A stretch of 64,000 bases of DNA from Metellina segmentata (lineage: Eukaryota; Arthropoda; Arachnida; Araneae; Tetragnathidae): positions 49,605,509-49,669,508 of the forward strand of contig OX375882.1 in NCBI GenBank assembly GCA_947359465.1. The letters run 5' to 3'. The position numbers and the translations under genes were made by a program. The notes beneath the pieces are model-generated. The model had not been told where the DNA came from. It did no database searches and worked only from the letters and a program-made list of their open reading frames with translations. Shown here in pieces: positions 43,633-58,500 of this stretch. Numbering within the stretch: position 1 is the first letter of the stretch; the number at the start of each line of letters is the position of its first letter.

Positions 43633-45064
43633 ATACAATGATTAAAATTATAAGAATAAACCACAAATGAATACCCAATTTTAAAGCGCATTTTGTGCTA
43701 CGAAGATTGCAAGTAAAATTTTTTTTCAATTTACATGATTAAATATGTTGAGTGACAATTGGGCTCATAATTCATCACCTCTTAAAGTACTATAATTTTG
43801 ATTGTTAATTATAATTTTAGTTTTTGTGCCTACTGATTTATTTATTCATTCAATAAATAATTATGCACATCAGCACTGATTGGGACCACTGGTTTTCTGG
43901 GTGGTCAGATTAAATTGCTTTTACTGTAATTGAAGCTAGAAAAATTTATATTTAATCTGTAGACAATTTTTCCATATTTGTTATTTTTATTAAAAATGTA
44001 TTCAGTTTCAGCAAAAGAAATTTTTTTCAAAGGTTAAATATTCATCCAAAAAAGTATAAGGATAAAACCTAAAATCAAATGCATGTAAAGTATATTGAAA
44101 AAAAATTTCTAATTTTTAAAATTCAATGCAAGCAGTAAAAGCTCATTAGCTTATGTTCTAAAAACAGTTTAGAAACACATCTACCTAGAGACATTTGATA
44201 ATATATCTAATGGGTGTGGGGAAATCAGTGTTATATAAATAAATCTGAATGTGATTTTGTTTTGTCTAGATTTTTTAACAGAGTTTGTCATTGTTCACAC
44301 TCACAGAAAATTGCTTGTATTGAGTCATTTGATTGGTATTGTAACAATCATAATTGGGGGAGGTCACACTGGCTCAGTTGTTTTGCCCATTTTGCTAGCA
44401 ACCTGTAAGTTGTATGTGGCACAGGTTTGATTCCTCCTGGAAAATTTTCTTGGCCAAATGTGACTCTTGCACCCTAAAACCTAACCTGGCAACTACAGGA
44501 GTTCAATGACTTGCAGCATCCTCTATAGGAAAACTGTATTAAGAGAATTGCATCTGCTGGAAAGTCGGCACCTGTGCTTTATTGTGCAAACAGACATCCT
44601 ATTTTCAGTAAGGGATGCTTGGAAAACTGCATTTAAAGTTTCAGATTAGTGTACTTAATAGTCACTAAAGGTCGAATTGGAAATATATTTGTTGATTTTT
44701 ACGTGTTGCCAAGAATGTATTTTTATCAACCATCTCTTTCCATTACCTGTCGGTGGATATAGCTATATATATATTCACCATACACCCAGACTTGGGGTAA
44801 ACAAACAGCATAGCATATGTTTTGAACTTCCACATCACACGTACTTGAGAAGTTGAGAATCTGAATAATTCCTAATTATTTCATGGGTTTGCATCATCAT
44901 TTGGTCCTGTATGTTAAACCAATGATACAAATATTATAATTATATAAACTAACTAGGACATAAGCAAATATATTCCGAGTGCATTTTTTTGAAAAATCTG
45001 GTGCTATTTTTAAGAGGGACACAACTATTGATATGTTTTCTGTATTGAATTTATTATTTTCTAG
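43633..45064. other. Spacer upstream of PUS7, with a possible SINE
   Basis: No host coding sequence recognised. At about 44350-44460 a tRNA-like head (CACTGGCTCAGTTGTTTTGC then CAGGTTTGATTCC) suggests another SINE, different from the main family. Any PUS7 promoter or upstream non-coding exon should lie here or earlier, but I cannot point to a promoter motif. Confidence 0.4.
44350..44650 (+). repeat. Possible tRNA-derived SINE, second family
   Basis: A-box-like TGGCTCAGTTG and B-box-like GGTTTGATTCC are 55-60 bases apart. The body (AAAATTTTCTTGGCCAAATG and onward) is not shared with the other SINEs in the window. A single copy, so tentative. Confidence 0.4.
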
Positions 45065-45096
45065 CTGAAATTTGTCAAGTTTTATAACTTCTAAAC

Positions 45097-45368
45097 ATGG
45101 AGGAGATTACAGGAGCAAAGTCTGCTGTCACATGTGGTGTCAAGAAACGATCATTGGAAAACCAGAAAGAAGATTTATCTCATGAAGCAAAAAGATTGTG
45201 TTCTGAAGATAGAGAAAATAATGAATCTCTTGAACTCAAAGATGATAATAATGTTAGTGAATCTCTTTTACGTAAGAAAGGGACTTTTACAAGAGTTTCT
45301 GAGATAGATGTTGGTATCACTGAATATGTGAGTGATCTGCCTGGGTTTGATGCAATTATGAAAGAAAG
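45097..45368 (+). CDS. PUS7: PUS7 coding exon 1
   Basis: Encodes the charged N-terminus ([14 protein letters not shown]...) and the start of the conserved part ([18 protein letters not shown]). Donor AAAG-GTAAGA at 45369. A pyrimidine-rich tract and TAG at 45062-45064 suggest the exon begins at 45065, with an upstream non-coding exon not found. Confidence 0.9.
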
Positions 45369-48300
45369 GTAAGAATAAAAAATAACTTTGTGGATAATGG
45401 ATTGATTATAATTTTGAATAAGACATTTTCAACTTTTGAAAGTTAAAAATATAAAATAATTACCCTGTATTTTTTTATTTGTATTTTTATCCTTATATTT
45501 TACATTTGTATTTTTACCTTTATATTTTACATTAAAAAAAAAGGATGTTTGGAATTTATAAATGAGTTTAAAACAGAATTTCTTTTAAATTTTAGATACT
45601 CAGACTTTTTGGTGAATGAAATTAACAAAGAAGGCAAAATTGTAAGGCTGACGAATTTGGATAAACCCAAAGATCCAGAAGAGGATTTTCAAGTATGAGG
45701 ATTATATTATATTATACAGACTGTTTCAAAACTTCCAGCACAAACTGCAAATGGAGATAGGGAATGCGCAATTAAACCATTTTAGCTCTGGGATATACAC
45801 TGAAGTGTCAGAAAACTGGTGCACCAGTTTTCTGTCAATTTCTGACCAGTTACTTGGTAGGCCTCCAACTTGAGCACAGAACTGCAGAGATATGATGAGG
45901 CATTGACTGTGAGCTTGCAGAAGTAGTCTGTAGGCATTGAATACCATGCTTCTTGTTAATGAGTCCACATTTCTGTTGCATTCAGAGACTTCCGTGTTCC
46001 ACAACACTTTGTACATCATCCCATGGCATGTGTTGGATAACTCCTGCACATTTACTGTGAGTCGTTGCTGGTACACATTTTTCCATGTAATTGGTGGACT
46101 GGTGTGTGCCTATCTGTGAGCATTGCGCACATTAAACTCTCCTTTGCTTATCAAAGTCTGTATCAGTGTACTGCATACTGCAAATTTGGATTGTATTGTC
46201 CTCTAGAGGAGAAACAAATGGGCGAATTCTATTCACAGAGAATAATCAGACTTCCATGTCTAGACTTGTTAAATGGAAGGGATCTTTTTGCTGCTCATGC
46301 AAAAAATTGAATAGGGTAGATTGACTAACACCTAGTCTACTTGAAACAGATTATGTGCTAGTGCACAGATTTTTCTCAACCTCACGTAAAATGCCTTCCA
46401 TTTTTGGAGTGATTGAACTTCTTGACTGACCCATATCATGCAGCATGAAATGTTTCAGCTTGACAGTTCAGAACTCGTTTATTGGGAAAGTGTTCACAAT
46501 ACAATCATTAGGGATCTCTTCCATTTCCTTTAGCACCCTCATACGTTAGATGCATGTCAGCCATCTCAGGATTTGTGTAATGCTCCATCATGTGCAAAAC
46601 TGAACTAGGAAGTTTTAAAAAAAAACGAACAATTTCCAAACGTTACCCTCTAGCACCTGCACACAACAGCTATAAATGCATTTTTTGACAGAAAATTTTT
46701 TACGTGTAGCCTACCAACCTCCAAATTTGGCTAAGGAATTTCGTATCACCCTGTATAAACCCATGGAGGTGGAGTTGAAACTCGTGAACAAATTCTGTTA
46801 AAAACCATCTGGTTTAAAAATATATTTTTCTGGTTTGTTTTTTTGCTATAAGCTTTTTTTATTTCTCTCATGTTAATCCTGACATTCATGCCCAAATCTG
46901 AATTCATTCTAGTTCCCCAGTATCTGAAAATTTACCAAATTATGTTAAAAAGTTCAAGATTATGTTGTAAATAATTCGTAATTTCTCATGTTCTATTCTT
47001 GAACTATTGGTTTCCTTGACTAATCAGCATTTTTGTGTGTACTCTTAAATATATAGGTTGGTCATTTACTCAGTCAGGAAACACTCAGCGAGTTGCAAGA
47101 TCTGTTGGACAAAACCATTCATGAAGTAAAGATTGAGGTATATATAGATGTGAAAGTATAATTTTTTACCATAGTACAAGTGTTCACATTAATTTTTTAA
47201 AATCTTTTAAGTTATTAACATTGTAACTTTTGGTTAAACTTGGTGATCAGAGAGAGAAAATGATGTCTGTATTTGCAGAATTAGCAAGCAATCTCTGAGT
47301 AGCCACTTTTTTTTAAAACTACAGGTGGTTAATTAACCATTTGCACTCATAACTTTAAAATGAACAATTGTTGTGCCCCTAATATGGTTGGTCCAAGGAC
47401 CAACCAACTGCCAATATGGTGACATCTGAGTGCAAAGGGTTATTCCAGTTTACATATACATTTTTCAGTTTTTTCTGATGTTTGTAAATTTATTCTTAAT
47501 CCTTTATGTTTTAGGTTACAGATAAAGACAAAAATACTAGAAAAGAAATTCATATAGCATTGCGGCAAAAATTTCAAGGTTTGGAATCATGTACTGAAGA
47601 TAAGGATGACAAAAAATTTATTGTTGTAAAAAGATTTAAGAAACATAAAGGTCAGTTTTCAGCAATTGTGTTTCATAAATTTAGTTTCATTGTGTAAATT
47701 TTTATGTTAATTTTCAAATCTTAACAATTTTTTTTTAAATTATTAAAGTTAATGTAAATTTTAAGTAGATATTTAATATACTTAACTTTCTAACTTTCCG
47801 TAATTTTTTATAGTACCTAACTTTCCACACTAGAATTGTTAATATATTTCTGAATCTTAAATTAAGAACAAATTTTTAATATTGCATTTAACACATGAAA
47901 TAACTGTTTTAAAAACTAAACTGGCACTTAAGTTATCAGAATTGTTAAATGTAGTGTTGATTTTTGTTAGATATGAAACTAAAATAAAGAGCACAAAATG
48001 TATTAACTTTTTAACAGAGAGAATTATATCTCTACTTTATCGTGATAATTTATCTGTAGTTGCCATTTCGTAAACTAGTCTTTCCAAAGTTGCTATTATT
48101 TTGCTATTATATTTTTATTAGTTAGGCTCACTGAAGTATATGTAATTTTTAAAGGTAGAAGATTTAAACCATCTGTTGGTGGCAATTACTTGCATTTTGT
48201 GTTATACAAAGAAAACAGGGATACCATGGATACTATAAGTAACATTGCATCCTTTCTCAGGTAAATCATTTTGTATTTTATGATTTGTAGCACTATTTTA

Positions 48301-49179
48301 AAATAATTTTCTTTTTTGTTGATGTTTGATGCATAGAGTGGGCATAATTAAAGTTCACATTTCAAAAGGTTCCATAGTGAGAACTTATAAGTTAGAATGA
48401 CTTCAAATTTTTCATTAATACTTTTGAAGCAATAAAATTTTTTGGTGAAGGAAAAATACTTAAAAATGTGCCTCGAGTGAACAAATGGGGGCTTTATTAC
48501 AAAGAGCAAAACAATACTACTTAAACCCCCCCCCCAAAAAAAAAATATCAAGTAATATATCTTGAAGATAATTTTTAGTTTGGAATATAAATTGTGAAAT
48601 TAAACACCTGATGTATTTTAATGGAAATTGATTAAAAAGAACTTTTTGTATGCTTCTCCTAAATTTCAACTTTTTCTCCTGTTAATTTTTGACTACAGTT
48701 TTAATATTAATTATTAGCAATATTTGAAAAAGAAACTAATAGCTTCTAGGAAAAAGTACTGGAATTTTCTGTAGTCATAAAATGTCTCTTGGATTTAATT
48801 CCATTAGGGTATGAAAAATTCACGATTAAAAAACATTGGATTTTTATAATTTTAATTAATTTCTTGTCCATAAAAGTTTAATTTTGTTGAACCTCAGATA
48901 CAAATTACAGTGTAGTTTCTAGATGTTTTTATTTATTTAAACATTAATATTTTTTATGTAAAACATTAATGGTATCAGGAAATATAACTGGGTATATTCT
49001 TGATAGATTAAAACAAAACATAGGAATTAACAAAATAAATCACATGATAGAGTAAATAGAACTAACTAGCTAACACCAACACACTCCCATGTCTAGTGTT
49101 GTGAGACACTATACCAGTTTAAATAAGTGTGGTTGGATCAGTAGAGGTGTCATGTCTACCCAGAATGCTAGAGTACATT

Positions 49180-49233
<54 letters not shown>

Positions 49234-52200
49234 TTACATCTATACAGTGATTACATTAAATCATTATATAGGTTACGTTATAAAAAAAAATACAACATGC
49301 GAAGGGAGAAAAAGTTAGCTTTTTTTAGTCTTAGGATAATCAAGTCCTGATGATTATCAATGAATCTCACCATGTTAATAATTTTCACCATCAAGCCCTT
49401 GGTACATGCAATGTTCCTGAGCCATGCGATTTTAGGTGGTCGGCAGGTGTTCTCATATGCCAGGAGGTTGTAAGGGGCAGCCTGTGATGTAATGTAGAGG
49501 TGTGCCTATTTCACCACAGGAGCAGTTTTCAGACTTGATTTTCTCAAACCTCGTTAGGTAGGATGGGAATGGGCCATGCCCTGTAAAGAAGAGTGTCTCT
49601 TAACTGGTCCAACTTATAGATTTTAACAACACTCTTGGTAACACATGCACTGTCCTGCTTGTTTTCTCTTCGTCCCATTCATTCTGACCCTCACCAAGTA
49701 ACCAGCTAGTGGCTTTCCTTCTGCAATAACTCTTGGGGCCATTTCACCCTTTGATCTATGTATTCTGTAGTTGTTGTCTCTTTTGCTAATCTATCTACTT
49801 TGTTTCTGTCATGACCTGCTTGAGCTTTAATCCAGCCTAAGCAAATTTCCTTGCTGTTATATAATAAGAGTTGTATTTCTCATGCTAGTGGACTTGGCGT
49901 CTTGGGATTTCTAAGTGTCAGGAAACCAGCTCGACTCATTGACCAGAGGGCTACAAATGTTAAGCATGAGCATTGTTTTTCGTCTGGTTCTCAAGGGGTT
50001 AAGATTGCTTTGAGTTAACCCGTAACCAATGGCATGGATTTTTTGGACACAGATATATAAATTTCAGCATTCCACAATGTTATGCGTTTTTCAAAAATAG
50101 AAATTTCAGAATTTTTTTGCACATTTTATATATATATGTATATGTATACCCAGTGGCAGAAACATGGCGACATTGTTGCAGACAATGAAATCCACTTGCG
50201 AACAGTTTTTGTCTGCACTAATAAAACAATTTTTTCCTGTGGCAGTACGCAGACGTACGCGTCTCTTCTTCTATGTCCACTTGACACCACAGGAAAAGCT
50301 GTTTTTCTTTATAGTGCAGAGAAGCAGGAGTTTATCACCCACGTTCGTTTCGTTCTCCTGCACTTTCCGAGTGCACAGAAAATAATACAACCTCTGTGTT
50401 CTGCGCCCTCTAAGAGAGCAACTCATTGCGTGGAAAACACGTGCTTAGAATGGTGTCATGGGATAAGGTTGTATGTGGTGTGTGTCAATGCGAACTAATT
50501 AAAAAAACCTGAGCACACATTTTCTAAGAGGCCACCCTAATCAAGATATTCAATAGAACCAAACCTGGGGTACAAAAGATCTGAAAGACATATTTAAAAA
50601 GCGGAACATTCCAAGAAAAAACACAACAGTTCTGAAGCTGATGAGTAGCAGAACCAGAAAAATGTGTTTGTGGAAGATCAAGGGAAAAATATTTGCTTCG
50701 AAAGTAACAAGAACAATTATGATAAAAATTAAAGTCAGAATATTGCTGAAAGCAACAGCTGAAGCCGAAATATGTCCTCAAAAGATTGTCTGGATGATTG
50801 CGCTGTAAAACTAGCTAGATATAAAGATGAAAAATCGGAAAAATCTTTAACTGATGTTCTACAAGCAAACTAAGACTAACATACAGGTATAAAATAAGTC
50901 ACAGGATTTATTTTTACTTCTTGTTGGTATTTCTTTTTGCATTAATTGAAATTACTTATAAAATAATACTCTAATTTAGATACTCGCGGTAGGAGAGACT
51001 TAACGCAACATTCAGCCTTCGCAGCGCCGGCTCGAGGCCCGTGGGACTGCACAGGCACAGGCCTCCAAATGTTCTGAACATGTTCTGAAAATTGAATATG
51101 TTCTTTAAAATGTTCTGAACAGATCCCTGGATTCTTTTACAGGCACAAACTGTTCAAGACTATGAAGTTTTCGGCAGATTTACGAGACAGATTAATGAAT
51201 AAGCTAACGATGGTAAACATTTTAGCACTTTCAGATATTTGTTCTGCTTTTGGAAAAACATCCAAAAAAGTACTAGAAACCGATCTTATGCCCTGGGAGT
51301 ACACATCTTAAATCAAAAGCCTCATTTTATCCCTTGAAATTATGAAGACATATTTTTCTGAACTTTCAACAACAGTCTCTTAAGATGCAGATCACAAAGG
51401 GAAGAAACCATTCAATTTGCAGCTGCATTGAAAAAACTGCCTAAAACATTGTTTTTAAATTTAAGATTATCATTGGAAAAATGCTTCCTCCATCCAAGAG
51501 TCTTAGATCACAACACAAAGGTAGTAAAGGTGATGAGCTTAGGGGTAATTTCTTATGCCTATCACAAGTTATGTGAAATCTCTGTACAATTCAGTGTGTA
51601 TTCCTGTACAACTGAATCAGATCGTAAATCAACATTTTTACCCTCATTGAAGCAGTCTTTTGTTCAACTATAACTTTTTGGTTTATCGAATAATTTGGTT
51701 TATCCAATATTAGCATAGATGAAGCAGAAGTTGAACAGGGGACTCACTGAAGAGCTTCAATGCCATTTTAAATGTGTTTCCTTTTGTTTAGCCTTCTGTG
51801 GACTTGAGAAAGACTCTGGTTTCAATATCAGATCTTCAGTGAATGGATGTGTAATAGAATATACAAAATTGTTACAGAGGGTCATGTACCAGATCTGAAA
51901 CACTTATTTAAAATTGCACTCCATGAACTGAGGGGGAAACTTCCAACATTTCTAAAGTTTCTTGTATTTGTTATATCAATGCCAGTCTCTGAAGCTGTAT
52001 GTGAAACTTGGAGATCAGTTATTCATGTCGTCGGGAAACGTAGGCGAAGATCAAGAGATGGGACGGATGAAGAAGCGGGCACTAATGATAAGAGGGTTTT
52101 TATTCAACTGAATGGGCCCTCTTCTGGTTATGAAGGTACATGAAGGTTTTTAAAAGCAGCTTTATTATCTATGTGTGATTCTGCTTATCCTTCTCACTTA

Positions 52201-55200
52201 AGAAGTGAGCAGCTGAAACGATTTGTATCATCAAAAGTCATTAACAAAATAAACGAGAAAGCATCATGCTTACCATGTTTCGAATAAAATGATAAAAAAT
52301 TTCTGGTTTAATGTATGATTTATCCATTAAAATTACACACAAATTTTGCTGACAGATTATGGAATTCTAAACGCTTGTCACAAACAGCTACAAAACTTTC
52401 TGTAATTGGGTATATATATATTGCAGAGCCCTAGTAAAAAAAGTTATAATTATGATATATTCCTGTTCTTAAAGCCTCAGTTCAGGCTTTGATTTTGAAT
52501 ATTTAATTCTAATTTGATGTCATCATGTTATACTTGTTTAGACAGTTGTTGAATAAACAATGTTAAATTCTATAACCGAATCCATCACGTAAGTTTCTGT
52601 TATTTACTGAAGGATATCTAAACCCTTCAACTTTAAGCCCAAGCACTACTTACGTCATCTGTTAGTTTTTTTCTTTCATTGGTTTTAATATTATTTAATG
52701 CCAAGAATAAGATCTTAATGAAGTATGTAGAGGAAAAAAGTATGAGTAAAGCCACATTGCTAGAGTTTTCAGGGTTTTAAAAGGTGTCCAATAATTGGTT
52801 CCAAGCACTCCAAATTTCCTGTTCGTAGTGGCACTCTTCTTCATTCTCGAAATGCTTTCTTTCCGGATTCTTAAGTTTAAACCTTGTTGACAAACATTTG
52901 AGATCAGATGCTGTCTTGAATTTCTGCAAATTGCATCTCAAAATCATCAAGTTGCATCCATTGGAAACCATTTAATTCCAAAGTACAGTAGACCTCTACA
53001 TCTGGATTCTTAATTATTTTATTTTTCTGTTCCAGGTTTCTAAATTGATTAAATCTTTCGCTTGAATTGGCCAAGTAACGAGTTTAAAATATGTTGATAT
53101 TTTAAACATTATGTATGCATAGGCTTCATTTCATTTTGCCCAGTTTACTTTCAATGGCTTTTATGTATACAAACATAACGTTAATACTTTTGCCGTAGCC
53201 TGCAGTAATTCATATGAACAGAGATGTGTAAAAACATCATTGTATTGACCCACTTATATGATCATTGAGCTGAGGATAGTTTGTCAGATCCCTAACCTCA
53301 AGACATACCGCAATTTCTGCAAAGCACCACCATATCGCTGAAGTACCTTTCCTCGGTTCAGCCACCTCACATTGAACATCATCTGTCCATTGTGGGTTGA
53401 ATCAACTTCCTGTAAAAGTGTGGAAAATTCTCGCTTATGAAAGGGTAGAGTAACTATTAAATTCACTTTTTTTTTGTTATAACTGACATTAACTCATTTT
53501 GTTATGTTAATCCTGCCTTGGTATATAACACCCCTTGATGAATAATGCAATGAAAAGGCACAAGTAGGCGTTCAATAGCTTCCGTAGACAATTTCACAAT
53601 TCCCACAATTTTCCCCATGATGACAGATGGGGGCACACATCTGTCGTCAGTGACACTACTTTAGGCATATCAATGGCTTAAGTCCCGGAATGTTTTCATA
53701 ACAACCTTGCATGTTTCGTTTCCTGATGTACTTATTGGCACTGATTCTAACTTTATCAATTCTTTTCTCATTGTAAGATCATCAAAATATCTAGCAATAA
53801 TGGTCAACCGAGCATTTGATGTGACATCAGTAGTTTCATCAAGAAACTTTGAAATATATTTATCATTAGCTAAGTCTCCATTTAATTGATGCAGTATGTT
53901 TGTGTTCAGTCTTATTATTCTGTCTTTGATGACATTTCTACTGAGTGGTAACTCAGAAATTTGCTTAAAATTAGCATTTTTATTGGTTCCTTCTTCGCAA
54001 ACCAACACCACGGGCAATGCTCATTGTCAAATGAAGCCAAATTTGAATTGCGAAGAGGTAAAATCGGCGTGACGTCACAATCTCTTGTGAAAATATAAAT
54101 ATTTTAATTGAAAAATTATTAAAAGAAAATCAAATGTATAAAGTATCTATCTGGTGTAAAATTTTCCACAGATTTCAAATCCGTTGAAATTTTTAATCTA
54201 TCTTTAACAATCCCAATTTTACTAAAAAGAACTGAACAATGACAGTAAAAATTTTTAAAATTTGTTTTGCTTTCCTTAGCTAGAAAAGTTTTAGCACAGG
54301 AAACAGAATCTGATTTCTCGAACATGAACAAGGTCAAAATCGTATGGGAAAATATATAAAAGTTGCAATTTAAAAATTATTTATTTAAAGAAAATCATAT
54401 ATTTAGGTATTGATGTAATGTTAATTTTTCCACAGATTTCAAATCCGTTGAAATTTTTACTTCATCTTTAACAATTTAGGAGATAGAAAAAAAACCTACA
54501 TAACTCCAGTTAAAATTTTTTATTTGTTTTGTTCTTCGGCTGAAAGCGTTCAAACAGAAACAAGGAAAAAATAAATTTAGCATCTGCCATCTCTTTATGG
54601 TGTTGCCATTATGAGGACAACAATAATAATTAAATTTCATCAAATTCATTTTAAAATGTTCTAGATTGAATTTTAAAATTTAGCGTGACCCAAAATTTAC
54701 AAACAATTTGGACTGCCTGTGTGCCAAATCTCATTACTGTAAGTGCCATAGATCAGGATTTTGATCACCGAAAACAGAAGGAAAACAGACAGACAAACAC
54801 CTCCTTTTATAATAGTAGAGATGACAGAAAGAAAAATGAATTTTAAAATTTGAATTAAATCAATGATTTAAAAAAATAAAAATCACTTGATATATTTTGA
54901 TCCTAGAATGTATTTCAGTTGTAATGTGAACCAACCCCCTGGTGCATGAGAACAACACAAGGTTAACACACAAAGTAGTTCACAAATCTGCCCGTGAAAG
55001 GCCAATTATGAATAATATTCAACCAGCTGGGAAATATTAGAATAGTTATATTATGTAAAATTTCTTATCAAGATAATTCAAATAACTTTATAATTACAAA
55101 ATTTAAATGTAGAAAGGAATTATTCACTTTTTGCACAATTATGTTTGAGTTTTTCTTAAACAATTCAAATGTCATAATCCCTAATTTTTCCTCAAATTAC

Positions 55201-55418
55201 TGCATCTTTAAAAATATAACCGATTACAAATGTCAACACTTACAGGGTTCATCCAAAAGTATTTTCTTATGCTGGCTCCAAGGATAAACGAGGTAAGACT
55301 AGTCAGATGGTCTCTGCTTACAAATTGTCTCCAGAAAAGCTGCTTACCCTCAATAAACAGTTCAACATGATAAAAATTGGCAATGTTGAGTAAGTAACAA
55401 TACAACTATATTCTCTAA

Positions 55419-55504
<86 letters not shown>

Positions 55505-58500
55505 CTTAATAGTAATTTATTGCATTGAAAAAATTAATATGTATTTGTTTTAAATAGGTATAAAAATGAGCAAATTAAATTGGGTGATTTGTCTGGAAAC
55601 TTTTTTGTGCTAATACTAAGGTATGGAATTCTTGTGTTTAAAAAAATACCCTATTTATCTGTAGAATTTATATTTTTAATCCTTATTTTACTACACTATT
55701 ATTAGTATAGTTGAATCAAAAATTTAATATGAATTTTAAGCTTTCTATTTGTTACATGTGTGCAGTGTCAACTTTAAAAAGTTTTATTGATATATTAAGG
55801 TATGACTTGTATGTAAATTTTTTATAAAAGTTATGAAAGAATTTGTTTTATTTCATAAAACATCACTTAATGAATCCTGAAGGAAGATTTTATAAATTCC
55901 CCATACACATAAATTTACTAAAAGAGCTTATCAACATTCATTTCAATGAAGTTTATCAACATTGTATTCAATGAAAATGATTTAAGATCTTTAGATCGTG
56001 GCTTGAAAACCCTCTTAAGAATCTAAAATTCTAAGAAAATGAATAAAAATAATGGATTTTGGACTCATATAAATTTTGCTGATTAAAACTGGTGCTTTCG
56101 CTTGATAATTGTCTATTGCTTTTGCTTTGTATTATTCATCAAGAAACCACTGTTTTCAGGAGAAAAACAAATTGTTGAATTATGTTTCTTCAAAATATTG
56201 ACAAAAATGGTGATAACATCCAGTGTGTAAATATTTAATTAGCTTTTAAAAGATACTAATAACTTTAAAATGAATTTTTTGTTATAAAAATATTTTACTC
56301 TTTTTTTAATAGGCAGCTTGATGGAACTCCTGATGTGATTGAGAAAGCTGTTGCATCCCTTGCCACAAAAGGATTCATCAACTATTATGGTTTGCAGAGA
56401 TTTGGTACATCTTCCGTTCCCACACATAGCATAGGCAGGTAAGATAGCATTTCAAAAGTTCCTATATTGGTTAATGTCTTTTAGAAGTGATGGTTTTGCA
56501 TAAAATATAAATCATTAATAATGTACAATAAGTATTATGTGCCATGTTCCGTGATAAGTTATTCCACTTTGAAACAATTGTTCATAAAATTTTCCTGTTA
56601 ACCATATTCTTTTCAAGTCGGATCATATATCAAACAAAAATGTTTTTTGTTAAAAATTTACAGTTCTAAAAACAACCAGTGATCTTCTTTTAATTGCTCT
56701 CTAAGTCCAGTATTCAATATACAAGAGAAATCCCTGATTAAAAATTTTTTTACTTATGAATATAATTTTCTTGGCACATTTCAGTTAGTTATATGCATTT
56801 TTGCACCTCAGTAATAAACAAGTCGGACACAGCTGGATACCTTTACAAGATTTTTATTTCAAGGTAAAAGGTCTCGATTAACAATAGGAAGACTTGTAAA
56901 CAGTGACGTGAATACAGTGAGCATTCAAAGAACAAATGTTCATAAAAAAGCAACAAGTTTTTCATGACAGTTAGTTTTTATCTGCCACTTTAAAACTTCA
57001 GCCATTTCATTGTTTTATGAGAGCTCTTCTTTGGCACCACTTCGTATAATGTCTTCTCCATCTCATCTCTGTTTTAAAGATGATGTCAACCCCAAACTTA
57101 AAAATCTTGTGCATCCTCATTAATTCTTTGACATTTATTTGCGGTTTTTGTGACCTTTATTTGCGGCGACGCTCTATTGATTGACCAGCATTTTATGCTG
57201 CTTCTCATGATGATTGTCCATTCACCAGTCTTCATCAGAATGTCACTTCCCAACGTTAAGACACTAGGAAAAACTTTGGAACAAAAGGTCCGCATGCTAT
57301 CTTGTCTTATTCTTTTATATGTATGTCTTTTCATATGTCCTTTTCCAGTCATCACACTGTATGTAATTGGGATTATAGAATTGCCACATTTTGTTAGACG
57401 CACACACATCAGTGTTTACTTAGTATTGTATCAGATATGGAGTTATATATAATTTTATCAGGACGGATGGCAGATAAGTTCAAATTAGGTCACCACAAAG
57501 GAGTTTAAGAAAGTATTTTGTCTGAGTTTTAAATTTCATTAAATTCAAAAATGCGACTGTGAATTACAAGTTTGATTTGTCTATTACAATTTTTTATGCT
57601 ATACATGAGTTACTTAGATTGGATCTAGGGCCAAAAGTAGGCAATTGTAAAAGATATTGAAAAGAGTAGCTCTACTGAGAAAAATGTAATTAAATTGCAT
57701 CGTTGAAAATGTTCATCTTGCGAAAAGAAGCTTGTTAAGCATCTTTTTGCAAGATATAGTTTCACTAGTTGTCTATTTTTGTGTAAAATTTTTCATGGAA
57801 ATCTTATTGTATAATTTATAATCTGTGCTGAGATTTGACATCTTTGTGTGGCAGGGAAGAGCAAGCAATTCAGACACTTTGCACTTATTTCCTTCCCATT
57901 GATTGTCCATTTTTCTTCCATGTAGTGGCAAGTCTATTGACTGGGGTGTGCCATTAGGCACCCTAGGCATCTAAATAGTCTATCAATTTGCGACTTTTGA
58001 AAGAACCTTTGGGGGAATTTGGTGGTTACTGCATGAAAGTTATCCAGTCTGGCATTACCACGACAACATACAAACCTGCTATTTTTCTTTGTTTGAATAT
58101 CAAAAATGATTTCATGTTCATCCTCACTTATATGATTGAGAGAATGGAGGAAATCGTGTTTCAAGCTGCCAGAATGTCGCTTTTCATCTGGCAATCAGAC
58201 ACAATTGTTGTGTGTCCCATATACAACAGATTGGAATCTTTTATAGTTTTCTAACCCATACTATTTTTTGTGCAAAGCTCTATCATGTATACTTCTAATC
58301 TAGCTGCTGCGCCTCCATGTTTAGTAGTGATATTTTCTCCCATTACTGAGAGGCTAGAGACCTCATGTTATCACTTCTAATACTCTTTATTTTGTACTGT
58401 ACTCGACTTTTTTAAAATTTACAAACTACTTGCATTTATAAAGGATTTTTATCCTCTCTGCCTAAGGATAACTGTCCACTGGCATCTGCATTAGAAATAT

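Larger units (their letters stand above)
48261..55245 (+). other. PUS7 intron 5, transposon-filled (7 kb)
   Basis: The largest complete intron, between the [10 protein letters not shown] and catalytic exons. It carries (AC)n(TA)n, a non-LTR RNase H fragment, unrecognised ORFs, a hAT fragment and a Helitron, all described separately. Donor TCAG-GTAAAT and acceptor TTACAG are intact. Confidence 0.9.
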
